From Ailanthus altissimus (Eukaryota; Streptophyta; Magnoliopsida; Sapindales; Simaroubaceae), in the NCBI GenBank assembly GCA_946807835.1, contig OX327702.1, positions 13,206,001-13,270,000 on the forward strand: a DNA stretch of 64,000 bases, read 5' to 3'. Positions 36,012 to 47,344 of the stretch are shown in pieces. Below the pieces are notes generated by a model. It had not been told where the DNA came from. It worked only from the letters and a program-made list of their open reading frames with translations, and searched no databases. Each line of letters begins with the position of its first letter. Within the stretch, counting starts at the first letter, position 1. A program made the translations under genes and the position numbers.

Positions 36012-38772
36012 TGTAATATCCAATCCCTATTAGTAGTATTGGCGCCTAGATTTCAGTATAGAACAAATAAGACACCATAGGGTTACTCGATTTTAACCCT
36101 ATTAGAAATATTTTCTTTATAGTGCACGTGAGAGATATCAGACCTAATTTGGTAATTTCACACTTGATCGGTGCGCCGGACGACCCTAGAATATTTTTAG
36201 AATTTTTCTCTATTGACTTGGAAAAGAAAATTCTAATTTACTACATGAATTTCCATTTAAGGGTTATGAATGGAACAAGCCTTTGTTGAGAAACATAATC
36301 CATATATTAGAGAATGGACCAATTAGAAGAAATCTCATGGATTGCCAAGTTGGAAGTTCTAGTTAGTTCTTTGAACTATTCTAACTAAATAGTTACAAAT
36401 GAACTAATTACATAATTAGTTTTTAACTAATGGCAAATTAGAAGTTTTAAGTAAGTTGAAGGGCAAAATGGTAAATTGAGGGAGCACTATATATATGTTA
36501 GAAGTGTGTAGAAATTGGAAGAGAGATCAAACCAACACTTAGCCAAAAAAAGAGAGAAATTCGAGCTTCAAAGGGGGTGCTGCTACAGTGACTATTCAAG
36601 TTTTTTTTCATGATTTTTCATGTGTAATCAAGCCAAATTAAGGTTACAAACCAATCCCTAAGCTCAATTGAAGTCTCTATTAGTGGAAATTCAAGAAAAA
36701 GAGGTAAGAAAAGCATCTTTTATGAGTTTGATAAGTGAGAATTCAAGAATGTGTTAATTGATGTTTTTATGTGTATTCTTGGCTTAGATTGAGTTAAATT
36801 CTAGTTTGGAGCTTGAAGGAGTCATCAATTTGAAGAAATTGGCAAGGTGAGAATTAGGGTTTTTGGTGATTTTGTTGTAGAGATTTCAATTGATTGTAAT
36901 TAGGGCTTTAGAATGAAATTGGCATGATTTTGTTGTAATTGGAACAAGAAATTGAGAAAAGGAATGTGTTGTAACCTAGGGTGAAATTCTGCCACTTTAG
37001 GGAAGTTAGGAATTGAGTGGTGTTTTGATTGAATTGTTGTGTGTAAATGATGCATTTTGTGAATGGAATGTATATGGTTGATGAAAAACCCAAAAATGAA
37101 GAAAATGGGACATAATTGTCCATGTTGGAAAGGTGAAGGGCAAGTATGTCCAATCAAATGATAAGGTGTTCAATAATTTTCAGGGCGCCGGATGGTGAGT
37201 TAGTTTCGATTATGGCTCCGTAACTAAAATCGGGAAGTAGTTTACCTCCGGGCTTTGTATGCCGATTAGGGCATTTAGTAGTTAAATGAGATTCTAGTGT
37301 TCGATTTGGTTCTAAATGTCATTTATGGCGCGTAGGTGAGGATAACCGAGAGCGTTAACAGGAGCAGGAATCGAGAGCGAAATTGAGCGCGGAGCGGTTG
37401 TGAGTGGAAATCTGCCATTTCTTTTACTTTTCGGTTATTATGTTTTCGCACAATGACTATGTATGTTTTATGAACTTTCGATGCATAAACATGATTTCTG
37501 ATCTTGATATATTCATAGACATGCTTTTACATGATCGATTTGTGAAACAGTTTGAAAATTACTGCATTTGTTTTAAGGCCATTGGTACCCTCAGATTATA
37601 GTGGTGATGATTGTATTAGACCCGGCTGGTATATCCCGTGCACATGGGCAGGTCTTGGGGGTATGTCACTAACTCCAGGAAGTCGGGATGTCGAGTCATG
37701 TGAGTCGCTCTATGTGTACGGGATATTGTCTCGCTATATGCATGCGATGTAAGATTCCGCTGCGTAGCCAGTGAGATGTCTTGAGATGTCACTGTGGGTG
37801 CTGCTAGTTGAGGTGCCCCGTGACCTACTCACGTATGCGGTGCTAGTTGAGTCGCTGCGTGGGTATAGAGCTTTAGGGTTACCATTGGTACAGTTTAGAA
37901 AAAAATGGCCGAGCGAGAATTTTACTAGTTTTCGATTTACCGATAGCATTTATATGCACACAGCAGTTATTATGTTACACAGATTCTGAATATAGTTTTC
38001 CAAAGATGTAGATAAAATCCGCTCGGCAAGATTTCATTAGCATATGATATTAGAAACCGTTTTACAATATTACATCCGTTTTAGAAGCATAATTTCTGCA
38101 TGTACTTTAGAAATTGTTATCTTTGTATAATATTCTTGTAATTGAATTCTCATTTACACTCACTGAGCTCCTTTAGCTCACTCGTTTTATGTTTTATGTT
38201 TTAAACCCCTTTCCCAGGTGCAGGTCTCGGAACGCAAGCTGCTGATTCTCCTATCGCCGAGTAGTGGGCCGAATCCAAAGATAATTTTTGTACATGTAAA
38301 TGTGCTAATAGCACTCTTTACTTTATGCATAATAGTTGTAGGCATGTATATTTGTAAGTATGTGTTGAATCAAGAAGAAGAGATTTCCAGTTTATGATGA
38401 TCGTTTTTACTTTTTATGATTATGCTTATTTTGTGATTTACACGAAATAATTGAGTTGTGTTGGATTTGATTTGAAAAGGACCGGAGGTCCGAATTGGTA
38501 GAATTGAGATGTGTTGGAATTAGAAGTGAAATTTCCTTGCAGGTTTATATGGATTTTTCAAAAAACAGGGGAAACTCTGTCCGTTTGTTTTTAAAACTAA
38601 GATGTCGTTTTCATGTATATTACTAGATCTTCTTAATAGTAACAAGAAATAAAAAGGGGTTCGCCTCACGGAATTTCTTAACTTACCCAGTTAGGTTCGG
38701 AGGAACTTCCGTCGGGGTGCCCGGCAAGGCCGCTGGGATCTATAGTAGAGGCTCTCGGGTCGGGTCCTGTCA
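36012..38772 (+). mobile_element. Solo LTR A2 nested in C1 5' LTR
   Basis: A 2761-bp plus-strand LTR, TGTAATATCCAATCC...GGGTCCTGTCA, collinear with LTR A1 at 627-3393. Perfect 5-bp target copies TTTTA flank it at 36007-36011 and 38773-38777. It has a TATATATAT box at 36488-36496. It has no internal region, so it is a solo LTR. The short frames within it (37404-37989, both strands) are not conserved as proteins in A1. Confidence 0.95.
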
Positions 38773-38922
38773 TTTTACTCCCTAAAGTCTTTTGTCTGTG
38801 CTCTTAAAAGAGTGATTTTATAGCTATGATAAACCTAGGGGTGAGGGCCTACGAATCCAAGTTAAAATAAAAGAGTTAATATCGGATTGTATACATTGCA
38901 TGGGCCCTGCAGCACTAAGGGC

Positions 38923-38940
38923 TTGGCACCGCAGTGCCAA
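38923..38940 (-). promoter_or_regulatory. U3 dyad element of C1 5' LTR
   Basis: A perfect inverted repeat TTGGCAC-CGCA-GTGCCAA, about 100 nt upstream of the TATA-like box and 300 nt from the LTR start. The 3' LTR has the same arms with another spacer. A second dyad seen in the 3' LTR (CTAGGCGC arms) is degenerate here. Confidence 0.5.
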
Positions 38941-39238
38941 GACCTAGAAACACAACTTTGCGAAGCATCACTGGGCACCGCAGCACTTGGTTATGGGTGC
39001 TTCGGCGCTCAGTTACTAGCCTGGGCATTACGGCACCCAACCCTAGTTCACTCGCTCTTGTATTTTGAGCACAACTTTGTTTTTCATATAATTCACCTCT
39101 CGTTTGTTTCTATTGTCACATTTTCCATCGTGCATCTATTGATAATCAAAATCACAAATAAATAACTAAATATTCATGGTTTGGAGCAAAATACACAAGT
39201 TGGGTACCAATCATACTAATGCTTTTACATCCCTATCA

Positions 39239-39452
39239 GGTCTTTTAAATTGATTTCTTAATTTACACTTTATAATATTTTCTTTTAAAGTTAACCAATA
39301 TTATCCTTTTTTGGGTACAATACTTCATTACTCTTGAACATTGACAAACAACCTTTGCTCTTGGTAATCATTCCATGTGGATACGACACTCGGACTCACA
39401 AGTAAATACTATAATTATGACAACCTACACTTAGGTAATACAATATTTAAGT
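39239..39452 (+). mobile_element. LTR 3' end fragment, Athila/Tat-like
   Basis: The stretch ending GGATACGACACTCGGACTCA and CAAGTAAATACTATAATTATGACAACC resembles the 3' end of Athila/Tat LTRs read on the plus strand (direction opposite to C1). No start, primer site or target copy is visible. It is a leftover between C1 and E3. Confidence 0.4.
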
Positions 39453-40146
39453 TGTAGCAGCGGTCAGACCATGAAAGGTCTCTGACATGTATAGAACCTA
39501 AATATAGTATATCACTCACAAGCCCACCATAGTGCTCAGGTCAAGGGACTATGAATACTATTTAACTCAAGAAAACCCTCCATTAATAGTCCTTATTGAG
39601 TTTATTCAGTACGAAGTCCTCACTAAATACCCGTTTGCCTATACGAGCTTATACTAAGTTCATGTTCTACTAAGACTAACTATCTGAACCATCCATATAT
39701 AGACATATACTAATCTATATATGATAAAGTCTTCACTGACAGACCTGTATTAGTGAAGATAGATCAAGAAAATAAAGTTTGAGAACATATTTGCACAATA
39801 ACATTTTTTAGCACTATTTACAACTCCTTGTAAGTATGCCATTTCTAATATAACCTTAGGTATTTGTCCTATTTCATACAAAGCTTTAACTCTTTAGATT
39901 TTGCTAACTCATATAACCTCCTAACTCTTAGTATTTATAACTCTCAGTGTTGCTAACTCTTAGCCTTGGTCTAAACTCCTTAAAACCAGATCTGAACTCT
40001 TTCAGATTATATAATGTCTGAAACATTACAAGCATCTTACCATATATATTTAATAACGATTTTATTTGAAATATTTATTATATAAATATTTGTAAATTAA
40101 TATTCATACAATATTAGAATGACACTTAAGCATATCATATCCAACA
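39453..40146 (-). mobile_element. Truncated E-family LTR E3
   Basis: The minus-strand LTR start TGTTGGATATGATATGCTTA at 40146 is collinear with E1 and E2 for about 690 bp, including the AACTCTTAGYRTTGCTAACTC repeat phrases. It stops within the AGACCATGAAAGGTCTCTGA segment at 39453. The 3' two-thirds are missing. Confidence 0.85.
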
Positions 40147-40858
40147 GTTCTATGCCCACTATAATAACATTATTAGATGGTGTCTCATTTCTTGAATTAA
40201 AGTGCTTACGAGGTTTTTAGGGGATCTATTATACTAAGGATATTAAATGATATACGAGGCACCCAAATCCTTCAACTTCTATAAAAACGACATACGAAAC
40301 ATTCTAAGATTATATGACCACTTCTGTCCACTCAGTCTTATTATAAGTCATCTAGATATGACAATTGAACATTTTTACTTAGGTCAATTTATAATCCTCA
40401 ATTGTAGTCATTATATTTCTCAAAGCACTTGCACAATTACATAAAATGATCGTTTGTACTGACTTTCAGGTGGATGGGCCAACAATGTAGTACCCTTTAT
40501 ATAACGCCATTTGAAACCATAGCATAGAGAGCTAACCATCTCTGCCCTCTTCTCAAAATACCCATCACTTAAAATGTTGTCAAGGTTTGACTTTTCTACA
40601 CCCAAAGCAGACACAACAGATGACGAGCCCTGAGTTGGATTTGCAATTCCCAACAAGTCCACCCAATGTAATGCTTGCCTTGTTATCATTCCACCGAGTT
40701 GAGGCAATGATGGGTTATACCTTTTTGGTATCCTTAACCATCCTGCTTATTCCTATGAGATAGTGGTAAGGATATCATGGGTCAACTATAGCGTACAATC
40801 ACGTCCATATCTAAAGAATATGGTCTCAAGAGCAAACAACTCCAATGTTGACAAACTT
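40147..40858 (-). pseudogene. Unidentified reading-frame remnant, left part
   Basis: The minus strand has a 95-codon frame (40707-40420) beginning MPQLGGMITRQALHWVDLLG with SSVVSALGVEKSNLDNILSD further on. The same frame extends upstream through LTHDILTTIS, a stop, and AGWLRIPKRYNPSLPQLGG to the LTR G boundary. I do not recognise the family. The upstream part is duplicated across LTR G at 42098-42287, with amino-acid similarity retained (AGRLGIPDRYNPSVPQLGG), which suggests a genuine former coding sequence. It may be a transposon or a host gene. No typical transposase, kinase or retroelement motif is visible. Confidence 0.4.
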
Positions 40859-42287
40859 GTTCTCAAAATTATAGACACGCAAATTGAAACCGCAAGTGTA
40901 CAGGTCGTGATTAAATAATAAAATAATTATTGAGTATCATCCCACAAGGATTGGTATCCTAAATAAATACTAAGTACTATAGTATTGACAACCTAATGTT
41001 ATCTAGGCTAATTTAAAGGTTAAGTTGAATTATGGAATCAACAATGCTTAAAACTAAATATTTTGATAAATTAATGATATGAGAGTTCTATGAAAATTAG
41101 TTCTAGGGACTTGATTTCACTATATTATTCCTATGCTCTATCATTAGTTATTAGCAACTAATTTTATACATTCATTAATCAAGTGACTAATCTCATTACC
41201 TTTCTCTAGTGTTGAATGAGACCCTATGTATATACAACTAAGTTGATATCCCTATCTAACCCATTATACATACATATATTAAGCTACCTTTTAAATGATT
41301 ACCCTAAGTCTATTAGTCTCCCAACTCAATAAACTTAAAGTTATCCTTTTTAAAGCCAACATAAGGATTAAACTCTCCTAAGTACATAAACCAAATGTTT
41401 AAAACATCTAATCTATTTTCCAATCAAATTAGAATCATTAAGCACATAAAACGTTCAAATATATACACATAAAATAGTCATTAATCATATAACAACCTTA
41501 ACACATAGTGTTTAATAGAGTTCCATCAAGCCCTAGAACATATAATGTAGCTATTAATTGTGAAAAATTCAATTACATCAATCCAAATGTTCACAAAAGT
41601 AATCATGTTCAAAAAACACAAATTACAAATACAAACTTCAAATAAATGCAAATGAAGTAGAGAGAAAGAAAGAACTATTTGGATAAATCTTGGGAAGCCT
41701 TCAATCTTTAATCATCTTCTCAAAATCCAAGCTTCAATGTGTTTCTCTTACTAAAATCCTTTGTTTCTCTCTCTATTTCGGGCTATTCTCCCATTTTCAA
41801 ATGTAACATTTAGCTTTCATTTTATAGGTTCAAAATTAAAGCAAAATTGGAACTTTCTACATCAATTGGTATCGTGGCATGGGCACTAAAGCAAAAATAC
41901 TGTCAATATCTACTGTAGCAGTCACTGTAGTATTTTTGATATTTTTGCGCATTCTCCTCGGTTTTTCGCCCCATATAGCTCTATTGACTTGAAACTTACA
42001 AAACATTAATGCATATTAAGAAACCTAAATTCTTATTTAATTTGAGCAATTATCAAGTTTAGGAGATTAAAATAATCGATATAAAATATGCTCATCACTT
42101 GCCCTATTATCATTCCACCTAATTGAGGCACTGATGGGTTATACCTATCTGGTATCCCTAACCGTCCTGCTTGTTCCTATGAGATAGTGGTAAGGATGTC
42201 ATGGGTCAAGTATGGTGTACAATCATGCCTATATCTGCTAAATGTGGTGTCAAAAGTGAACATCTCCAACATTGACAAATTTGGCAT
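40673..42287. repeat. Diverged ~190-bp duplication flanking LTR G
   Basis: Segment 40671-40858 (TTGCCTTGTTATCATTCCAC to ATGTTGACAAACT) and segment 42099-42287 (TTGCCCTATTATCATTCCAC to ATTGACAAATTT) are copies with roughly 80-85% identity by eye. LTR G (40859-42097) lies exactly between them. The order is copy-LTR-copy in the same orientation. A normal 5-bp target duplication is not seen. Confidence 0.85.
40859..42097 (-). mobile_element. Solo LTR G
   Basis: The minus-strand LTR starts TGATGAGCATATTTTATATC at 42097 and ends near 40859 after the lineage signature (GCAAGTGTACAGGTCGTG and ATCCCACAAGGA in plus orientation). A TATA-like box (minus) is at about 41818-41826. It is about 1.24 kb, without internal region, and related to LTRs H and J. 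The right boundary is certain; the left is placed at the TG at 40859. Confidence 0.7.
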
Positions 42288-42389
42288 GTATGCTGACTGC
42301 ATTGCAAAATAAAAAGTGGCTACTTTTAGTATAATACAATGAAGGAGCATGTGTTTTACAATTATGGTATCATCATAAGTTAAGATGTA
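42098..42389 (-). pseudogene. Unidentified reading-frame remnant, right part
   Basis: The minus strand reads AMQSAYMPNLSMLEMFTFDT, TFSRYRHDCTPYLTHDILTT, stop, EQAGRLGIPDRYNPSVPQLG. This overlaps in content the left part (40671-40858) and extends it upstream until the candidate MITE begins at 42390. Together the two parts suggest one former protein of unknown family. Confidence 0.35.
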
Positions 42390-43257
42390 GGGCTCGTTTG
42401 GTTGGACTTTTTAAATAGAGCTTCTGAAATAAAGCTTTCAAAGATAGAGCTTTTAGAAGTAGAACTTATAAGAAAAAATCATTGATTGTTTGCTTGTCAA
42501 TTAAAAACGCTTTTCTAAAGTGGTAGATCGTTTGGTCATACATTGTTAAAAGTGATTATCTATTATAAAATTTTCAAAAATAAAATAAATAAAGCTTACA
42601 TTTAAATTCTACATAGTTCCATTTTTTTACATTAACTAAAATTTACAATCTAATATTTAAAATTTACTAATGCATTTTTGGTGACAACACAAAAGCGATT
42701 CATACTAAAATTTAATTTTGCGATCATTATTGAAACATGGCAAAAATAATTAGCAATATAAACATCAATAATTATAACTTTGCATCAATTCAAGTAAAAT
42801 TAATACATAGTTATCACCGAAGTAAATATATTAATGTGTTTAGTATAAAAATTAAAATAAAATAAAATAATATATACTTATGACAAAATAATTTTTTAGT
42901 AGAACCTTATAAAGATATGATGGTTGCAAAAATATTGAGATGGTGGCTTTTAACAAAAAAGTTAAAATTATATTAGTTGAATAGAGTTTATTTTTTTAAG
43001 GGTACGCTATAAAATTAATAAAATATTATTAGGGTATATGACAATTGAAAAGGAAATTAAAGAGCTCTACTCCTAAAAGTCATATCTTGAGCTTTTGTAA
43101 GTAAAGGCAAAATAGATTTTTTAATCTCCAAAAACTCTTCTTTAATTGGAACCAAATGTCATCTAAATTTTAAAAAGTAATTTTGGCATTAAAAAAGCTC
43201 TTTAGGCTAATAGAAAAGCCTAACCCAACTTGCACTTACCTATGTTGCCAAATGCCC
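42390..43257. mobile_element. Candidate MITE
   Basis: An AT-rich 868-bp block begins GGGCTCGTTTGGTTGGAC and ends GTTGCCAAATGCCC. The ends form an imperfect terminal inverted repeat (GGGC..TTTGG), with subterminal similarity (TTGGTTGGACTTTTTAAATAG versus reverse of CTATTAGAAAAGCCTAACCCAA). GGGCTCGTTTGGTT starts are common in plant non-autonomous DNA transposons. No coding capacity and no clear target duplication. It separates two stretches with open minus-strand coding similarity. Confidence 0.45.
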
Positions 43258-44123
43258 TGGGTATCACATAATTTTACAATTCATCTGTTGCCCACTGTCC
43301 CAAAATGACTAGCTATATACATCTTCAGTGATGACCAAATGATGGGAGCCGAGACACGAGATCAACAACATGGTGTCGCAGTTGATAACCATATATTCTG
43401 TGTACATGGAAAGATTCTCACAAATGGTATAGGTACACAATTTCCCTAAACCCTATTTTGATGCCAAGTTCGACAACATTCATGGCTAAGCATGCAGACC
43501 ATATAGGAAAAAATGTAGGATTAAGCTGTATGGGAGCAATGTTATGTATGTGAGGAAGTAATGTATGGTAGGGTAAAGAGGGAAAGTAACGGTACTAAGG
43601 TGTTCCATGGAGAAGACAATCTCGACAAAAGAAATTCCTACTATTTATTCCATTTGTTTGCATAATAACTAGTTGCAAAAGTACATTGTCCGATATTCGA
43701 TATGATTTTCATATTTCTAGTGTTTGATCTATGTTGCGCTTCGCTATTTTCTTTCTCATTTTTATGATGTGTTAGTACACCCGCGTAAGAGCTAGTTCAG
43801 GAGTACGTAATACACATGTTATGATGAATTGATGATGATGTGCTAACAAACTAATTTGCTATAAGATACAATGCTGTTATAGCAGTGGATAATGATGTTT
43901 TGCCAATAACCTCACAACCAGTGGATTTAACTAATAAATCCTTAAACTGCTAAAAACTTTTAGCATATTAAAATGGTGGGACATTTAGGCCACGTGGGCT
44001 CTAAATTTCTTTTTTAGGAGAATAAATTCCAAAAAAAATCTAAATCCATGTGAGGCTTTATTAAATGGGTGGGTTTAATGTTACTTCTTTGGGATGAAAA
44101 ATTGGGGATTTAAAATTTGGGAT
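43258..44123. other. Unassigned low-copy-looking DNA
   Basis: No retroelement feature is visible. The minus strand between 43530 and 43258 can be read with few stops (GFREIVYLYHL, SFHVHRIYGYQLRHHVVDLV, VILGQWATDEL) and may be the upstream part of the unidentified remnant. I cannot identify it. From 43560 to 44123 no gene is visible. Confidence 0.3.
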
Positions 44124-44482
44124 TGTTGGAGATGGTGGTTATATGCAATCCTTTTTGTATGGATATTTATTTAATATTTATACAATGTACATTTCAAAAA
44201 ATTATTAATATTTTATATATAGTACTGAGTTTGTTACTTTTCAGACATTGTAGATCTAAGGGAGTTTAGATCTGATTTAAAGGAGTTTAAGTCAATGCTT
44301 AGATTTAACATTCTAAGAGTTAGAACCTTATATGAATTGGGATAAAGACCCGAGAATATTATAGTAATGACATAATTACAAAAAGTTACAAATGGTGCTA
44401 AGAAATGTTATTATTCAATATGTTCTTAAATATATCGTTCCTAATCTATGTTTACCGACACGGGTTGATTTGTAAACCTTCA

Positions 44483-46159
44483 TGTTTACACTCAAATTGT
44501 AATGTGACTATCGCAGTATGATTGAGGTGTCGATCCCACAAGGAAACATTTTAAAAAATAGGCTAGTGAAGTAAAAACCATTAAAGCAATAGCAAAGGAG
44601 AAAATTAACTTAATTAGTTTATGTGAGTGAGATATAATTATATATGAATTAAGGAAAAAGTCTTGTAATAATGTAAACAAGGCTTCGAGAATAACAATTA
44701 TACTTCATAAATCTATTCTATACTTTGATTCAATGTTTATAACTCAATTGAAAGTTTCACATTCCAAACAATCAAATGGAAGATATGTAAAATTTGGCAC
44801 ATTTGATAATACAAATATTTGATATGACTAAACTCCTTGCAAACATTAACATAAACCATGTTCATTTATATAAGTTATCTAAGATCGATAATATATTATT
44901 TTGACAATATTATAGTAAAAGATCAACTTGAATATCAAACAATTATTGTCTTTACATATTATCTAAGATCGACAATATATTGATTGACAATATTGCACTA
45001 AAAGATATACATGTAAAACAATGTAACCAATAACAATTATAATTCAACAAGAATCACATAAAGAAAACATGACTAAAAATATGAGAATTATAACCTTTGG
45101 ATTATAGAAAACTAATAGATAAGAGTTTAGACACACGCAAACTTACAAACATTTGTAGCTCTTAACAAAGAATCACATAAAGAAAACATGACTAAAAATA
45201 TAAGAATTATAATCTTTGGATTATAGAAAACTAATAAATAAGAGTTTAGACACAAGCAAACTTACAAATATTTATAGCTCTTGATAAAGAATCAAAATAT
45301 AGAAGTAAATTTATTACACAGAAAAGTTCATCTCTTAACCTTGCCAAGAACTCTAGCATAGCTTACAATGCATGTTTAAAGAGAAAAAATATGAGAGAAT
45401 TGTCAAGCATTGAAAACGTCTAAGAGTGTCCTTATATAGGCAATGAATGGAAACATGTTTAGTGTGACTTCAATCTTTAATAATTTAGGTTAACCACTCG
45501 TTTACCTAATTGTAGCACCTTTTTGGTAAGGTAAATGATCGATGTAGCCTTTTTACCTAACATAAAAGTTGTATTATTTTGTCTCTTCTTTCTATAGCCA
45601 CCGAGTTCATACAATTTGGATAAGTATCCAATGAGATATGGGCAAAATGCCCATGGTATGTCAGATTTTAGGCGATAACCCTTTTACCAATTTGCAATAC
45701 AATTTGATTCATGATAACGGCTGATTTAGACTTTACTGTCAACATAAGAGTTGTTGATAATTGAGTTAGTATTTCAAAGCTTTAAGAATTATACCAATTG
45801 GGTAGCTATTTTATGAAATACGGCTCAAATACGTGAGGTGGGTCAAGTTGAGCAAAAGATATAACCCAATTCTGTTGTATCCCAATTTTTGGCCCATATC
45901 ATATTAGATTTGGCTTTTCAACGGTTCTTCAAGTTTGTATAAGATTAAGTTATGTTATTCTAGGTTTAATAATTTTTTTATTTTGATTTTTACATTGAGA
46001 ATTAAGTCCATTTTACCTAAACCTATGAAAATAACATTCATTAATCACAATTTAAGGACAACACTTTATTTCAAGCCTAAAAACATAGAAATGCTAAAAT
46101 TAGTGACATTAAATGGTGACTAAATCTCTTAATAAATATACATTTTAATGTGTTCATCA
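44483..46159 (-). mobile_element. Solo LTR H nested in E4
   Basis: The minus-strand LTR of 1677 bp runs from TGATGAACACATTAAAATGT at 46159 to ...GAGTGTAAACA at 44483, with the ATCCCACAAGGAA signature near its end. Flanks CTTCA (44478-44482) and CTTCT (46160-46164) are a target duplication with one mismatch. No internal sequence. It carries two local tandem duplications. Confidence 0.85.
44877..45290. repeat. Tandem duplications within LTR H
   Basis: ATCTAAGATCGATAATATAT at 44877 repeats at 44961 (period 84). GAATCACATAAAGAAAACAT at 45051 repeats at 45170 (period 119, near-identical to about 45288). Both are simple duplications in the R-U5 part of the LTR; no coding content. Confidence 0.88.
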
Positions 46160-46660
46160 CTTCTAAATCAGTGTATATCTATATCTGGATTATCCAGACG
46201 GTTAGTCTTAGCAAACCTTGAGATAAATGGAAGCTCGCATATGAATGCAAGTATTCAGTAAGGACTGAGTATAGTACAAAGTCATTAAGAACTCCAATGA
46301 ACATTCTATAAAGCCGTCAATAAAAGATCTTTTTGAGTTAGGTAGTATTTATAGTCCTTTAACCTGAGCACCAAGGTGGGTTTGTGAGTGATCCCCATAC
46401 TTGGATTTCATATGTGTCAAAGATTTTCATGGTCTGACCTCTAGGTGTCATTTGGTATGGTCTGATGCTCATGGAGTCCAGTGTATATAGATATGAGATC
46501 CATCAGCTTATATAGGTGTAGAGGGATTATACGAATATACTTTAACCTCAACTTGTATCATTTAATATATCGATTTGTAAGATCCGTAACATGAATGTAA
46601 AGTAGTTTTCATAGACTTGTGGAAGAGTTCCAGAAAATAAACGGGTGTGAACCTAGAGTT

Positions 46661-47049
46661 AGAGAATATTTTATTAGAGTTAATAGAATTTATGTTATAT
46701 TGTATGAAAAGTTTGAATTACCTTTTCTGACATTAAAAAATAATGAAATGACTATTTAAGCCTTGCACAACATATAAGAAAATTTATTTCACCCATAAAA
46801 AAATTTAATATTCAATAATAAAAAATAGCTTTTTACTCTTTATTATTAAAATATGTTTAATACATATATAAATTTTCAATGGCCATGGAAAAGAAAACAT
46901 TGCAAATTATTTGTTAAACCTTAGAAAAAAAACAAAAACAAACATGAAAATCACAAAACATATAACAAAAAGCAACAAATTTTTTCTCTTTGTCAAGAAT
47001 TTTGATAGCGACATTTCAATCAATTCCTAAAAAAATTTACTTCATCCTT
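46661..47049. other. AT-rich flank of the RCC1 exon
   Basis: Very AT-rich DNA, no reading frame or repeat recognised. On the minus strand it would be the intron following the RCC1-like exon; the T-rich composition fits a plant intron but proves nothing. Confidence 0.3.
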
Positions 47050-47241
47050 GCAAAATTTCCTTCTCAAGTCCAAGAACTGTAAGTGGCTTCGAAGAATAAC
47101 TACCATCTTCTAATACACTAAGTCTTAGCTACCCAAAATCATTTATACCAGTAGCATAAACATGACCAGTTTCTATCAAAAATAAAGTGTGAGCTTTACT
47201 ACAAGCAATAACTTTAAGGCTCTTATTCTTAAAGGCAGAAG
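47050..47241 (-). pseudogene. Captured exon of an RCC1-repeat gene
   Basis: RCC1-family proteins are beta-propellers of ~50-residue repeats; plant members include UVR8-like and mitochondrial factors. The minus strand reads ASAFKNKSLKVIACSKAHTL, FLIETGHVYATGINDFG, a TAG stop (normally Gln), LRLSVLEDGSYSSKPLTVLG, LEKEILQ. The pattern (I-A-C-x-x-x-H-T...T-x-x-G-x-V-Y-x-x-G-x-N-x-F-G-Q-L) is one complete RCC1 repeat. It is preceded by TTTGTTTAG, a good splice acceptor after a pyrimidine-leaning AT stretch. The copy therefore came from genomic DNA, not mRNA. Only about 60 codons are present, adjacent to gypsy element I. The parent gene is unknown. Confidence 0.85.
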
Positions 47242-47344
47242 CTAAACAAATGGTAGAACAATTTTTTTTTACAAATTACCAATACTAAGTTCCAAAAATC
47301 ATCAAACATAAACCTACACACATTACATTAAACGCAACTAGTCC

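Larger units (their letters stand above)
35130..39238 (-). mobile_element. 5' LTR of C1, interrupted by A2
   Basis: The minus-strand LTR starts TGATAGGGATGTAAAAGC at 39238 and ends ...TATAACATCA at 35130. It is 4.1 kb with the nested A2 LTR and about 1.34 kb without it. The lineage signature (CACACTATCGTATCAAGTAATA in plus orientation near 35156) lies at its 3' end. The TATA-like box is at 38815-38822 (minus), and a GC-rich block (38896-39040) lies upstream of it. Confidence 0.9.
44124..46660 (+). mobile_element. Degraded E-family LTR E4, interrupted by H
   Basis: The plus-strand start TGTTGGAGATGGTGGTTATA at 44124 is followed by E-family sequence to 44482. It resumes at 46160 and fades out at about 46660 after GAACCTAGAGTTAGAGAATA. 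A further internal deletion is visible near 46517 (TTATATAGGTGTAGAGGG). The 3' end is missing. Confidence 0.75.

Noticed and set aside
36900..37157. Two overlapping minus-strand frames of 81 and 85 codons in LTR A2
   Set aside because: Frames overlap out of phase and are not kept in the homologous LTR A1.
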